Assembly (NCBI GenBank): GCA_002172675.1
Contig: NETF01000163.1
Location: 1 to 59,803, forward strand
DNA length: 59,803 nucleotides
Origin: an unicellular cyanobacterium SU3
GTDB lineage: Bacteria > Cyanobacteriota > Cyanobacteriia > Cyanobacteriales > Microcystaceae
Direction: 5' to 3'
Shown: one piece after another, positions 29,056-38,749 of the stretch
How the letters are laid out: each line of letters starts with the position of its first letter
Position numbering within the stretch: position 1 is the first letter of the stretch
Program-made: the position numbers and the translations under genes
Notes under the pieces: model-generated
What the model was told of the DNA's origin: nothing
Databases searched by the model: none
Seen by the model: the letters and a program-made list of their open reading frames with translations, nothing else

Positions 29056-29379
29056 ATGGAGGGGCAATTGGAGCCTAGATTTATTTTAAAAGTGCTATGG
29101 TTAGATGCCAATGTAGCGATCGCTGTTGATCAAGTGGTAGGAAAAGGAACCAGTCCCTTAACCGCTTATTTTTTCTGGCCACGTAACGATGCTTGGCAAC
29201 AGTTAAAAGAAGAATTAGAAGCGAAACACTGGATTTTAGAAGCAGAAAGAATTGAAGTATTAAATAAAGCCACAGAAGTGATTAATTATTGGCAGGATCT
29301 GAAGAATCAAGGTAAAAGTATTACTATGAAGGAAGCTCAAAATAAGTTTCCAGAAGTTACTTTTAGCGGAAGTAATTAA
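29056..29379 (+). CDS. ycf65: Ribosomal protein PSRP-3 (Ycf65-like)
   Basis: About 107 residues with the PSRP-3 pattern [20 protein letters not shown]...[21 protein letters not shown]. This protein is a small-subunit ribosomal component known from chloroplasts and cyanobacteria. Its presence is strong evidence for the cyanobacterial origin. A weak GAGG-like sequence lies within the start region, so the exact start could be a few codons later. Confidence 0.93.
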   Translation: MEGQLEPRFILKVLWLDANVAIAVDQVVGKGTSPLTAYFFWPRNDAWQQLKEELEAKHWILEAERIEVLNKATEVINYWQDLKNQGKSITMKEAQNKFPEVTFSGSN

Positions 29380-29383
29380 ATCA

Positions 29384-29417
29384 AGGCAGGAGTTGAAAGG
29401 CAGGAGGCAGGAGTTTA
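29384..29417. repeat. GGCAGGA heptamer repeat
   Basis: Tandem GGCAGGA-type units follow the PSRP-3 gene. They match the centres of the two 108-bp family B elements (15795 and 55342), but here I cannot find paired ends, so this may be a decayed third copy. Confidence 0.5.
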
Positions 29418-29460
29418 GATAACTGTTAGGTGTCTCTAACTGCAAAGAGGCAATTATTTT

Positions 29461-29494
29461 CTATTCCCTGTTCCCTGTTCCTTGTTCCTTGTTT
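29461..29494. repeat. TTCCCTG heptamer repeat inside the GH57 3' end
   Basis: About four and a half imperfect heptamers of the GTTCCCT type supply the stop codon and last residues of the GH57 gene. The same unit occurs near 9503-9525. Confidence 0.7.
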
Positions 29495-31083
29495 CCGGAG
29501 AAACGATAAACCCGATAATCAAGATTCGGGAAAATATTATCCATTTCCTCAACGCTGTCTAAGAAAGTAGCGTTGATGGTTCCTAGTTGGAAATCATCAT
29601 AAATCTGATTAAACCGTAAAAGATGGGTTTTGGTTCTTTCAACCGCATAGGGAACCATCGTACCCGTACGCATAATAAAAGCCCAATCCGAAGATTGTGC
29701 CAATAATAACTCTCGTGCAGCTTGATTTAAAGCCCTTTCTTCCAACTCATCAGCCGGTTCTATGTTACTTAATTCAATCATCCGTTCCGTCGCTTCATGG
29801 AGATGAGGATAAATCCAAGTATTAGAATCATTTAGCCAAAACTCATGAAACCCTTTATAACCCCAACTCGACTGAGAAATACGACATAACTGCTGAGTGG
29901 GGTTAAAGCGTAAATAATCAGCCAAATGAACCATATCAAAGGTACTTTGGTCATACCAAGCTTTGCGGAATAAATAATCAATAAACCAAGGGCCTTCATA
30001 CCACCAATGACCAAATAATTCAGCGTCATAAGGAGCTACCACTATCGGAGAACGCTGCATCATGTTAGCTAAATGGGCAATTTGTTGCTCACGATTGTAC
30101 ATAAAATTCCCTGCGTGTTCGGCAGCCTTTTCCTTAGCCCAATAGGGGTCATAAAAAGCCTTATCCCCCATATCGCCCTGAACATTGGTAATTTTATGGT
30201 ATTTAATTCCCGTATTTTTCCGTTGACCATTGGGCATAATATAGGGCTTAATGTAATCATAGTCAGCTTCCCAACCCAAATCCTTATAAAATTCTCGATA
30301 TTCAGGATCACTCGGATAGCCCATTTTAGAAGACCAAACCTGACTAGACGACTCATGGTCTCGACCAAAAGCAGCCACCCCTGATTCTGTAAAGACAGGG
30401 GCATAGGTTCCATAACGGGGGCGAGGGTGGGCGTACAAAATCCCATGACCATCGATAATAAAATAACGCAAGCCCGCCTGAGCCAGCATCGTTTCTAACC
30501 CTTCATAATAGGCACATTCGGGCAACCAGATGCCTTTAGGAGGCCGGCCAAAGGTTTCTTGATAATGGTCACAGGCCACTTTGATTTGTGACCACACTGC
30601 TTGAGGATACATTTTCATCAACGGGAGATAACCGTGAGTCGCCCCAGAGGTCATGATTTCAAGATTATTGCTTTCTAGGAATTGTTTAAAACCAGAAATT
30701 AAATCTCCCTTGTATTGTTGCCAAGTTTGGCGAATTTTTGTAAATTCTTGGTGATAAAACTCAGCTAAATAGCGAATGTGACCATTCTGTTGATTATTCT
30801 CGATTTCTTTAACAATCAGTTCTTCTAATTGACCCAGATGATGAGCATAGCGTTCTTGTAATAAAGGATCTCGCAACATTGAGATTAGAGGAGGCGTTAA
30901 ACTCATTGTCAGTTTAAAATCAATGCCATCTCGTTGTAGTCCTTCAAAAACTCGCAGTAAAGGAATATAAGTTTCTGTAATAGCTTCATACAGCCATTCT
31001 TCCTCTAGGACATAGTCCCGTTCAGGGTGTCGTACAAACGGTAAATGAGCATGAAGAACCAGGGCAACATAGCCAAGAGCCAT
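29461..31083 (-). CDS. GH57 1,4-alpha-glucan branching enzyme
   Basis: About 540 residues. GH57 motifs are visible: VLHAHLPFVRHPE (motif 1), GIWLPECAYY with the catalytic Glu, and APYDAELFGHWWYEGP with the catalytic Asp. This sub-type is the 1,4-alpha-glucan branching enzyme acting on glycogen-like polymers in the cytoplasm. The start is the ATG at 31083; the frame extends to a TTG at 31095. The last ten or so residues (NKEQGTGNRE) are encoded by TTCCCTG heptamer repeats, so the original C-terminus appears to have been replaced or extended by a repeat. Confidence 0.92.
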   Translation of the reverse strand: MALGYVALVLHAHLPFVRHPERDYVLEEEWLYEAITETYIPLLRVFEGLQRDGIDFKLTMSLTPPLISMLRDPLLQERYAHHLGQLEELIVKEIENNQQNGHIRYLAEFYHQEFTKIRQTWQQYKGDLISGFKQFLESNNLEIMTSGATHGYLPLMKMYPQAVWSQIKVACDHYQETFGRPPKGIWLPECAYYEGLETMLAQAGLRYFIIDGHGILYAHPRPRYGTYAPVFTESGVAAFGRDHESSSQVWSSKMGYPSDPEYREFYKDLGWEADYDYIKPYIMPNGQRKNTGIKYHKITNVQGDMGDKAFYDPYWAKEKAAEHAGNFMYNREQQIAHLANMMQRSPIVVAPYDAELFGHWWYEGPWFIDYLFRKAWYDQSTFDMVHLADYLRFNPTQQLCRISQSSWGYKGFHEFWLNDSNTWIYPHLHEATERMIELSNIEPADELEERALNQAARELLLAQSSDWAFIMRTGTMVPYAVERTKTHLLRFNQIYDDFQLGTINATFLDSVEEMDNIFPNLDYRVYRFSGNKEQGTGNRE

Positions 31084-31235
31084 AATCGTTTTCAACCATT
31101 ACAGTAAAATTTTTACAATTAAGCTATAAGATTAAGTGTAGTTGATTTTATACTATCTTAAGAATCTAGAATAGAATAGATAGGAAAAATCTCTTATTCA
31201 AAGAACCTTCCTTATTTGTCAGTATATAGTATTGA

Positions 31236-32390
31236 GTGGCAGTGCTAGAACCCCCCAACCATCAAACAACCGCTAAAACTGATCAGACTGCATCGATGTC
31301 GATTCAGTTATTGTTGTTTGTCGATGAGCGTCCCAGTTCCCATGAATATATTCAACCCATCCGAGACTACGTCAAAACCGTCAGCGAACATTGTTCTTGC
31401 CAGTTAGAAGTCATTGAAATTCATGAACAACCCCACCTAGTGGAGTATTTTCGCCTAGTAGCGACTCCGGCCTTAGTCAAAGTGGTACCCGAACCCAGAC
31501 AAACCCTAGCAGGCAGTAATCTCGTCAATCAACTGAAAAAATGGTGGCCAAAATGGCTATCATCCCTAGAAGAAAATCACAATGACTCATCAGTAGAAAA
31601 ATCTAGCAATGTTAGTTATTCAGGGGAACTCATGCGCCTTTCTGATGAAATCTTTCGTCTTAAGAAAGATAAAGAAAACTTACTTGAACAAATAAAGTTC
31701 AAAGATCAAGTTTTAGCCATGTTAGCCCATGATTTACGGAGTCCTTTAACGGCCGCTTCTATTGCAGTAGAAACCCTAGAACTAGCACAAAATCAAGCTC
31801 CTACTGAGAAAAAACAAAAATTAACCCTACAACTATTTCAACAAACCCGTAACCAATTTCGGGTGATGAATCGTCTGATTACAGACATTTTACAAGCATC
31901 CAAAAGCATGAATGCTCAACTGCAAGTTCACCAGACAGAAGTTTTCTTACCTCGCTTATCAAAGGAGATTGTAGAACAATATAACGATTTGTTAACAGAA
32001 AAATCCTTAAAATTAATCCAAGATGTTCCTCAAGACGTACCTGGGGTGTATGCCGATGAAGAATTAATCCGTCAGGTGATTGTCAACCTGATCGATAATG
32101 CGATTAAATATACACCAGAAGGAGGAGAAATTACCCTATCGATTCTCCACCGCACCAGTCAAAAAGTACAAGTCAGTGTTTGTGATACCGGGCCTGGGAT
32201 TCCTGAAGAAAAACAGGAGCGGATTTTTGAAGGTCACTTCCGCTTGCAAAGAGACCAAGGAAAAGAAGGTTATGGATTAGGGTTATCCTTATGTCGTAAA
32301 ATTATTCGTGTCCACTACGGCCAAATTTGGGTTGATAGTGTACCAGAACAGGGTAGTTGTTTTCATTTTACATTGCCTGTTTATCGTTAA
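31236..32390 (+). CDS. sasA: Circadian output histidine kinase SasA
   Basis: About 384 residues. The N-terminal part (about 21-110) is the KaiB-like thioredoxin-fold sensor (IQLLLFVDERPSSHEYIQ, LVEYFRLVATPALVKVVP) that binds KaiC. It is followed by a coiled coil and the H-box AMLAHDLRSPLTAA (His165 from the GTG start), N-box NLIDNAIKYTPEGG, and G-boxes CDTGPGIP and GYGLGLSLC. SasA passes KaiC state to the regulator RpaA. The start is a GTG at 31236; the ATG at 31296 would remove only 20 poorly conserved residues. Confidence 0.96.
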   Translation: MAVLEPPNHQTTAKTDQTASMSIQLLLFVDERPSSHEYIQPIRDYVKTVSEHCSCQLEVIEIHEQPHLVEYFRLVATPALVKVVPEPRQTLAGSNLVNQLKKWWPKWLSSLEENHNDSSVEKSSNVSYSGELMRLSDEIFRLKKDKENLLEQIKFKDQVLAMLAHDLRSPLTAASIAVETLELAQNQAPTEKKQKLTLQLFQQTRNQFRVMNRLITDILQASKSMNAQLQVHQTEVFLPRLSKEIVEQYNDLLTEKSLKLIQDVPQDVPGVYADEELIRQVIVNLIDNAIKYTPEGGEITLSILHRTSQKVQVSVCDTGPGIPEEKQERIFEGHFRLQRDQGKEGYGLGLSLCRKIIRVHYGQIWVDSVPEQGSCFHFTLPVYR

Positions 32391-32478
32391 CGATTAATAT
32401 GGGTAATCTCTGTATAGAGGTATGTTAAATTTCCCCACTGACTAGAAAACACAAGACTCGCTCAATCATTCAACCGAT

Positions 32479-33180
32479 ATGCGTAAAGCTTTAATTATCG
32501 TCAATGCTGAGGTGAAAGCTGAAGGAACCACCTATTTAGCTTCCCCTGCAACCGAAAAAATGGTTATGGCACTTGAAACAGCCATCTATGCTGATTCTCC
32601 CTCAACTCAGGTTGAAGTGATAGCAACAGCCACATTATGGTCAAAAAACCCCCAGCTTCCCAAAGCTGATGAAGATACTGTCTATTTTCCCTTGACCATA
32701 GAAATCCCGACTTGGCTATCTTTTCCTGAACAAAAAATTTACCAAGATTGCAAAGATATCAAAGGACGCAGACAATGGGTAGAAAAAACCTTAGGGTATA
32801 AAACCAGTATTGGGGATTTGGGGTTAGGGGATTTATGGTTACCTATTGCCCTGACTTCCGCAGAATTAATTTATGGAGAGATTATCGGGGAAGGGGCATT
32901 CCCTAATTCCTATGAACAACCGATTACCTTGGATAACTCATTACGTCGTCCTCTTTATGAGTTAGCAGAAGGGTTACTAGAGTCCTTAGATGCCCCTCCA
33001 TCATTGTACTTGTTACAGTTTCGTCTCAAAGGTCAACAGATTGTTTTTGACCGCTTATGGCCTTTTCCAGCAGCCCCTGCCATCGCTTCTTTAAACTATC
33101 CTCACCCCAATTTATTTACTTGTTATTGGCAATGTTTAACTCATCAACCCCTTCCTAGTTTGACCGGAAGCCCTTCTTAA
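32479..33180 (+). CDS. Conserved cyanobacterial protein of unknown function
   Basis: A 233-residue soluble protein beginning MRKALIIVNAEVKAEGTTYL. I recognise no enzyme motif. It has Trp-rich patches (WLSFPEQKIYQDC, DRLWPFPAAPAIASL) and no signal peptide. It is co-directional with sasA, 88 bases downstream. The codon usage and sensible length argue that it is a real gene. Confidence 0.7.
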   Translation: MRKALIIVNAEVKAEGTTYLASPATEKMVMALETAIYADSPSTQVEVIATATLWSKNPQLPKADEDTVYFPLTIEIPTWLSFPEQKIYQDCKDIKGRRQWVEKTLGYKTSIGDLGLGDLWLPIALTSAELIYGEIIGEGAFPNSYEQPITLDNSLRRPLYELAEGLLESLDAPPSLYLLQFRLKGQQIVFDRLWPFPAAPAIASLNYPHPNLFTCYWQCLTHQPLPSLTGSPS

Positions 33181-33310
33181 TGAGTTAGTCACCAAGTATG
33201 ATGGATTGTTAACTGTAGTATGAATTAACTTGACGTATTTTGAACATTAAGTTGGTATTTCGTTATATTAAAACCGAAAATATACCGCTTGATTTTTCAA
33301 AGGTTATATC

Positions 33311-34972
33311 ATGACTACGTTAACCCACTGGTTTCTGGCACAAGAAACCCCAATTGTCGATCCGTCTTTATTAAATCAACTCTTTTCCGATGGTTGGACT
33401 TTGTTACAAGGTCTGATTATCCTCTTAGTTGGTTGGATTATTGCCGCCATTGTGAGAGGCGTTGTTAAAAAAGTTCTCCAAAGTACGGACGTTGATAATC
33501 AAATCGCTGCTTGGATTGCCGGAGAAGATTCTTCCGATAGTTCAATTCCTATTGAAAAATGGGTCTCTGATTTTGCCTATTGGGTAATTATTCTCTTCGC
33601 TGTTGTTGCTTTCTTAAACACCCTACAACTTGAAGCGGTTTATGAACCGCTCAATGGTCTCCTTGGAGAAATTACCAATTTCTTACCCAAACTCTTAGGG
33701 GCTGGAATTCTGGTAGCTATTGCTTGGGTCTTAGCGGCCTTATCAAAGACACTCATTACCCGTGTTTTAGGTACGTTTAATCTTGAACAACGGTTAGGAG
33801 GAGACACTGATCAAATCTCTGTATCCCAAACCATCGGTAATGCAGTTTACTGGTTGGTTATCCTCCTGTTTTTACCGTCGATTCTTAGTACCCTTCAGTT
33901 AGAGGGAACTTTAGCGCCGGTACAAGGACTCTTAAATGAAATTTTAGCCATTATTCCCAATATTCTCGCTGCTATTATTATTGCAGCCGTGGGCTGGGTT
34001 GTGGCTAAAATTGTGCAACGGGTAGTTAGCAGTTTATTAGCCACAACACCCCTAAATCAAGTTGGGGAAAAATTTGGTTTATCCAGTGACCCTACTGGTA
34101 ACTCCTTATCCAATATCATTGGCACGGTTGTTAATGTCCTCATTTTAATTCCTGTTGCCATTACTGCTCTAGACGCGCTGCAAATTGACGCGATTTCCGA
34201 GCCAGCAACGGCAATGCTCAATCAAATTTTAAATCTTTTGCCGAAATTATTTGCAGCCACAGTGGTCTTAGGTTTAGCTTATGTTGGGGGGCAATATCTC
34301 TCAGATTTAGTCACTAATGTGTTAAGAAGCGTCGGTTTCAATAACATTTTTCAATGGTTGGGTATTGCTCAAACTCCCACAACTCCTACGACTCCTACGA
34401 CTCCTACGACTCCTACGACTCCGACAACTCCAACTGATACGACTCCAGTTCCTCCCACTGTACCTCCTGGGACTTCAACTGATACAACTCCAATTTCAAC
34501 TGCTAAAACTGCAACTTCGACGACTCCGACTAGAACCCCCTCAGAAATCGCTGGGATTGTTGTTTTAGTAGTCGTCATGTTACTTGCGTCTTTGACGGCG
34601 GTAGACATTCTGAAAATTGAAGCTTTAAAAGTCGTAGTTGGCGCGTTGTTAGCTATTGCTGGTCAAGTTTTAGTAGGACTAGCGGTTTTAGCGTTGGGAC
34701 TTTATTTAGCTAATCTTTGCTTTAATCTAATTACCAACTCAGGCACTCGTCAAGCTAAATTTTTAGGACATACGGCTCGCATTGCTATTATCATCTTTGT
34801 AGTGGCCATGGCCTTGCAACAAATGGGAATTGCTCCAAATATCGTTAACTTAGCCTTTGGCTTATTAGTGGGTGGCATTGCTGCGGCCATTGCTTTAGCC
34901 TTTGGGTTAGGAGGACGAGAAGTAGCTGGCGAACAACTACGAGAATGGTTAAATAATATCAAACAAAACTAG
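33311..34972 (+). CDS. Small-conductance mechanosensitive-channel-like protein (conserved TM helix repeats)
   Basis: A 553-residue membrane protein with three or four copies of the 'conserved TM helix' unit (ILLVGWIIAAIVRGVVKKVLQ, ILVAIAWVLAALSKTLITRVL, IIIAAVGWVVAKIVQRVVSSLL, TVVLGLAYVGGQYLSDLVTNVL). This is the CmpX/MscS-related family of predicted mechanosensitive channels. Between repeats lies a Thr/Pro linker (about residues 355-410) built from the 9-bp unit ACTCCTACG repeated about four times at 34382-34417. The final helix pair contains AFGLLVGGIAAAIALAFGLGG, like the MscS pore helix. Confidence 0.85.
   Translation: MTTLTHWFLAQETPIVDPSLLNQLFSDGWTLLQGLIILLVGWIIAAIVRGVVKKVLQSTDVDNQIAAWIAGEDSSDSSIPIEKWVSDFAYWVIILFAVVAFLNTLQLEAVYEPLNGLLGEITNFLPKLLGAGILVAIAWVLAALSKTLITRVLGTFNLEQRLGGDTDQISVSQTIGNAVYWLVILLFLPSILSTLQLEGTLAPVQGLLNEILAIIPNILAAIIIAAVGWVVAKIVQRVVSSLLATTPLNQVGEKFGLSSDPTGNSLSNIIGTVVNVLILIPVAITALDALQIDAISEPATAMLNQILNLLPKLFAATVVLGLAYVGGQYLSDLVTNVLRSVGFNNIFQWLGIAQTPTTPTTPTTPTTPTTPTTPTDTTPVPPTVPPGTSTDTTPISTAKTATSTTPTRTPSEIAGIVVLVVVMLLASLTAVDILKIEALKVVVGALLAIAGQVLVGLAVLALGLYLANLCFNLITNSGTRQAKFLGHTARIAIIIFVVAMALQQMGIAPNIVNLAFGLLVGGIAAAIALAFGLGGREVAGEQLREWLNNIKQN
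34382..34417 (+). repeat. 9-bp tandem repeat coding Thr-Pro-Thr
   Basis: Four copies of ACTCCTACG in tandem inside the channel gene encode the (TPT)n linker. Because the unit is a multiple of three, changes in copy number would alter linker length without breaking the frame. Confidence 0.85.
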
Positions 34973-34987
34973 AAAATAAATGTTACA

Positions 34988-35011
34988 GGGGTCAACCGTT
35001 GTTGACCCCTA
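34988..35011. repeat. Palindromic repeat GGGGTCAAC..GTTGACCCC
   Basis: GGGGTCAAC (34988-34996), loop CGTT, GTTGACCCC (35001-35009). It lies between two convergent genes and could act as a bidirectional terminator. A related palindrome with the same core is at 56127-56154. Confidence 0.7.
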
Positions 35012-35061
35012 CGAAAATGGTAAAAATTATATTATTGAATTTAAACAAACCTCAGTAAAGG

Positions 35062-35325
35062 TTAGCCACGATTAATTAAACCCCAGAGCCAAATAGCAAT
35101 AATTGCCCCTAACACAGCAATAACAACTCCTGGAATGCTGAGAGAGGCTCCAACCAATTGTAGGCTTCCTGTGCGAATGAAAGTCATTAGGGTTCCGCCA
35201 ATAAATGCCCCAATGATTCCGAGAAACATTGTCGCGATAAAGCCACCTCCCTGATGACCCGGAAAAATCCATTTAGCGATCGCCCCTGCTAATAAACCCA
35301 AAATAATCCAAGCAATAACATTCAT
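35062..35325 (-). CDS. GlsB/YeaQ/YmgE family membrane protein
   Basis: An 87-residue protein with three hydrophobic segments and the family pattern AWIILGLLAGAIAKWIFPG...IATMFLGIIGAFIGG. Members are small stress-associated inner-membrane proteins of unknown mechanism. It is monocistronic here. Confidence 0.9.
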   Translation of the reverse strand: MNVIAWIILGLLAGAIAKWIFPGHQGGGFIATMFLGIIGAFIGGTLMTFIRTGSLQLVGASLSIPGVVIAVLGAIIAIWLWGLINRG

Positions 35326-35466
35326 GATAATTAATGTCTCCTATAATTTATTCTTAAGTCCCCTCAATCTTATCGTTGGTCTCTAATTTCCTACATCTCC
35401 CCTAAGAATTATCTAAAAAAAATTAACTATCTTGTAATATTCTTTAATGATCGAAGAAATAGATAA

Positions 35467-35497
35467 CCCCACCCTAATCAAAGATGATGAGGTGGGG
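35467..35497 (-). terminator. Terminator after psaC
   Basis: CCCCACC (35467-35473) and GGTGGGG (35491-35497) form a 7-bp GC-only stem about 40 bases after the psaC stop. On the minus strand it is followed by the T-rich TTATCTATTTCTT, as expected for an intrinsic terminator. Confidence 0.6.
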
Positions 35498-35534
35498 AAA
35501 ATGTCATAAATGACAAGTTTAATTGCAGGTTTTT

Positions 35535-35810
<276 letters not shown>

Positions 35811-35988
35811 TTAGTCAAGCACTCCAACTAAAATGAATTCTAGTTGAGGTTTCCCAACTGAACAAAGACCTAAGAGTATCTTATCTGTCTGTTGTAAAAA
35901 TAGTCAGGATTAAGGGCTAGTTTACCGCAGTGGCAGAATCTCCTCATAAAAATTGTTGTAGAACTTTAAATTATGTAACAATCGAGGC

Positions 35989-36375
35989 TTAATCGGGATC
36001 ATCAAATTGTTTGACTGAAACATCAACCACATCTACATCAATGGTTCCTGGAGGAGTCACCCGTTTAAACTTACCCTCTTCAATTTCTAGTGCTTCACCA
36101 CAACTAGGACAGCGCGTGTCTACCCCATTAAACCCCGTAAATTCGTAGCTACACACAGGACATTGATCTTCGACTAAGTTACGCTGAACCCACCATCGTA
36201 ATATCCATAATCCAATCACGGGAGTAATTAAAATCACCCCCAATAAAATCAAAAACCCATTAACTACCCATCCCAAGCCAACAGAGACTAATAAAATGGC
36301 CAGTAAAAGTAAATTTAATAAACACCCTAACCCAGAATTATTGAGCCATAGTAGTTTTGGAGAATAATTATTCAC
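35989..36375 (-). CDS. Membrane protein with zinc ribbon
   Basis: About 128 residues: two hydrophobic helices (about 18-36 and 38-60), then a zinc ribbon CPVC-x13-CPSC and an acidic tail. The start is GTG, supported by AGGAG seven bases upstream. Function unknown; conserved-looking. The 319-base gap 36376-36694 upstream serves this gene and the divergent hup gene, and I see no other feature in it. Confidence 0.75.
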   Translation of the reverse strand: MNNYSPKLLWLNNSGLGCLLNLLLLAILLVSVGLGWVVNGFLILLGVILITPVIGLWILRWWVQRNLVEDQCPVCSYEFTGFNGVDTRCPSCGEALEIEEGKFKRVTPPGTIDVDVVDVSVKQFDDPD

Positions 36376-36694
36376 AATCTCTCTCCTAGGTTGCTTTGTT
36401 TCGCGACTGATGTCTCTCTATGTTATCGTTATCGTCTAGCTCATTGGCCAAAAATACTGAAACTTTCCTTCTGTGAACCTGATTTATTGGAACCGAAATG
36501 CAAAAAATCTATATAAATTACTATTTTAGGGGATCGATTGGGGACAATTCGGCTTAGAATAATGCAGTGAAACATTTAGCCTATGGGGATTTTGGCGATT
36601 TATGTCTATAAATATTACTTATAATTCATCCTTTTTTTACTAGGATGGGCCAACAACCCATAGGACATAACACACAATATAAGGAGATTATTCA

Positions 36695-36976
36695 ATGAAT
36701 AAAGGTGAATTAATTGATGCAGTAGCCAATAAGGCTGAAGTCACCAAAAAACAAGCAGAAACCGTAATTAGTGCCACCATAGAAACGATTATGGAAGCCG
36801 TTGCCGGAGATGATAAAGTCACTTTAGTGGGCTTTGGTTCCTTTGAAGCTCGCGATCGCAAAGCTCGTGAAGGCCGTAACCCCAAAACCAATGAAAAAAT
36901 GAGTATTCCTGCGACTAAAGTCCCTGCTTTTTCGGCCGGGAAGTTGTTCAAAGAACGGGTTGCACCGAAAAAGTAG
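36695..36976 (+). CDS. hup: DNA-binding protein HU
   Basis: A 93-residue HU protein: MNKGELIDAVANKAEVTKKQAE at the start and the DNA-binding arm segment GFGSFEARDRKAREGRNPKT. It bends and compacts DNA as a dimer. AAGGAG lies ten bases before the ATG. The following gene begins ten bases after its stop. Confidence 0.97.
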   Translation: MNKGELIDAVANKAEVTKKQAETVISATIETIMEAVAGDDKVTLVGFGSFEARDRKAREGRNPKTNEKMSIPATKVPAFSAGKLFKERVAPKK

Positions 36977-36986
36977 TTTTCGGCAG

Positions 36987-38051
36987 ATGAGACAACCCGT
37001 TCACGGTGGTAATTTAGTCTGGGCAGCTGCTCAAATCGGCTGTCCAGTTTCTTCTATTGTAGATTTTTCTGCCAGTATTAATCCCCTCGGTCCTCCTGAA
37101 TCTGTTCTAGGAGCTATTCAAACGGCTTTAGACAGCCTAAAACATTATCCCGACCCCCAATATATAAAACTAAGACAATCTGTCTCGCAATGGCATCAAT
37201 TGCCCTCTGAGTGGATTTTGCCGGGTAATGGGGCAGCAGAGTTATTAACCTGGGTTGGCCGTGAATTGGCACAAGAAAAACTAACGTATGTCATGATTCC
37301 TGGATTTAGGGATTATTGGCGAGGGTTACAAGCTTTTGGGGCAACCATTACCCCCATTTCTTTTCCTTGGCAAACCTCTGAGTCTTTTAACTTTTTAGAT
37401 CACTGTCCCGAAACCGATGTCGGTATTATTATTAATAATCCTCACAATCCTACTGGTAAATTATTCACCACAGAAACGTTATTACCCCTGTTAGAACGCT
37501 TTAACTTAGTGGTGGTGGATGAAGCGTTTATGGACTTTGTTACCCCGTCTCAACAACAGAGTTTGATTTCTGTCATTGAAGATTATCCGAATTTAGTGAT
37601 TCTGCGATCGCTGACTAAATTTTATAGTCTTCCGGGTCTACGTTTAGGTTATGCGATCGCTCATCCTCACCGTTTACAACAATGGCAACATTGGCGTGAT
37701 CCTTGGCCCGTCAATAGTTTAGCGGTTAATGCTGGTATCGCAGCCATACAAGATGAAGCGTTTACGCAACAAACCAGACAATGGCTATTATCAGCTTATC
37801 AAGAATTATTCACAGGATTATCTCAGATTAACGGTTTAGAACCAATTCCTAGTTCTGTTAATTTTATTTTAGTTAAAACTCAAATTCCGAGTTCTCAATT
37901 ACAACTAGAATTATTAAAAAAGTATCGTATATTAATCCGAGATTGTTTAAGTTTTGAAACCTTAGGCGATCGTTATTTTCGTGTTGCTGTTCGTACCGTT
38001 GAAGATAATAATAAATTACTTGAGGGTTTAGCAACTATTTTCAATCAGTGA
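36987..38051 (+). CDS. cobD: Threonine-phosphate decarboxylase-like PLP enzyme (CobD)
   Basis: About 354 residues of the class I aminotransferase fold. The start RQPVHGGNLVWAAAQIG and DFSASINPLGPP are typical of CobD/CobC, which makes (R)-1-aminopropan-2-yl phosphate for the cobalamin side chain. IINNPHNPTGKLF, VVDEAFMDF and the PLP-lysine segment RSLTKFYSLPGLRLGYA are present. A histidinol-phosphate aminotransferase is the main alternative. I use the ATG at 36987, just after the hup stop; the frame extends to a TTG (36960) inside hup. No other cobalamin genes are nearby. Confidence 0.85.
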   Translation: MRQPVHGGNLVWAAAQIGCPVSSIVDFSASINPLGPPESVLGAIQTALDSLKHYPDPQYIKLRQSVSQWHQLPSEWILPGNGAAELLTWVGRELAQEKLTYVMIPGFRDYWRGLQAFGATITPISFPWQTSESFNFLDHCPETDVGIIINNPHNPTGKLFTTETLLPLLERFNLVVVDEAFMDFVTPSQQQSLISVIEDYPNLVILRSLTKFYSLPGLRLGYAIAHPHRLQQWQHWRDPWPVNSLAVNAGIAAIQDEAFTQQTRQWLLSAYQELFTGLSQINGLEPIPSSVNFILVKTQIPSSQLQLELLKKYRILIRDCLSFETLGDRYFRVAVRTVEDNNKLLEGLATIFNQ

Positions 38052-38214
38052 TCAGTCGTCAGTTATCAGTGGAGTGCAAGCATCCTAGTTGCTATTTTTG
38101 GAGTAAGTTCATTCTCAAATATTTCAAAATCCTAAGATAATAATTTTATTTTAATTTTAGTCAGTTGATAGCTACAGTTATAATAACTAATAATATAGTT
38201 AAAATTGATAATAT

Positions 38215-38700
38215 ATGTTAACAGTTATTGGTTGCGGTAATCTAAATCGATCTGATGATGCAGTGGGAGTTATTATTGCTCAAAAGTTGCAGAATATTTT
38301 TAAGGATAAAAAGTTAGCTAATTTACAAATTTATGATTGTGGAACCGCAGGAATGGAAGTGATGTTTCAAGCAAGAGGAAGTAAAAAATTAATTATTATT
38401 GATGCTTGTTCAACCGATTCAGAACCAGGAACTATTTATAGAGTACCAGGAGAAGAATTAGAAGAATTACCAGAAGCTAGTTATAGTTTACACGACTTTC
38501 GTTGGGATCACGCTTTAGCAGCCGGAAGAAAGATTTTCAAAGAAGAGTTTCCTAATGATGTTACGGTTTATTTAATTGAAGCAGAAAACTTAAGATTAGG
38601 ATTAAAAATTAGTCCAAGTTTAGAAACTTCTGTTGAAAAAGTAATTGAATCTATAGAAGAAGAAATTAATGATTTTTACCTGGAGGGAAACAGGAAATAG
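38215..38700 (+). CDS. hupW: Hydrogenase maturation protease, HupW-like
   Basis: About 161 residues. The N-terminus VIGCGNLNRSDDAVGV, the Asp in IIIDACSTDSEP and His in HDFRWDHALAAGRKIF correspond to nickel-binding residues of the endopeptidase that trims the large subunit of [NiFe] hydrogenase. The sequence is far closer in pattern to HupW of uptake hydrogenase than to HoxW. It implies hupSL elsewhere and so a likely nitrogen fixer. The flanking gap 38052-38214 has a short TCAGTTATCAG repeat. Confidence 0.82.
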   Translation: MLTVIGCGNLNRSDDAVGVIIAQKLQNIFKDKKLANLQIYDCGTAGMEVMFQARGSKKLIIIDACSTDSEPGTIYRVPGEELEELPEASYSLHDFRWDHALAAGRKIFKEEFPNDVTVYLIEAENLRLGLKISPSLETSVEKVIESIEEEINDFYLEGNRK

Positions 38701-38749
38701 GAACAGTAATTAAAATAATTTTAAATCGATAAGAAGCATATTTAAGTTG

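Noticed and set aside
30069-30452. Frames on both strands within the GH57 gene
   Set aside because: Shadows of an enzyme with all catalytic motifs in the main frame.
34365-34608. Open frames on both strands across the Thr-Pro repeat
   Set aside because: They are by-products of the 9-bp coding repeat of the channel gene; Leu/Arg- or Val/Gly-only composition.
36688-36951. 87-residue frame opposite hup
   Set aside because: Antisense shadow of a clearly identified gene.
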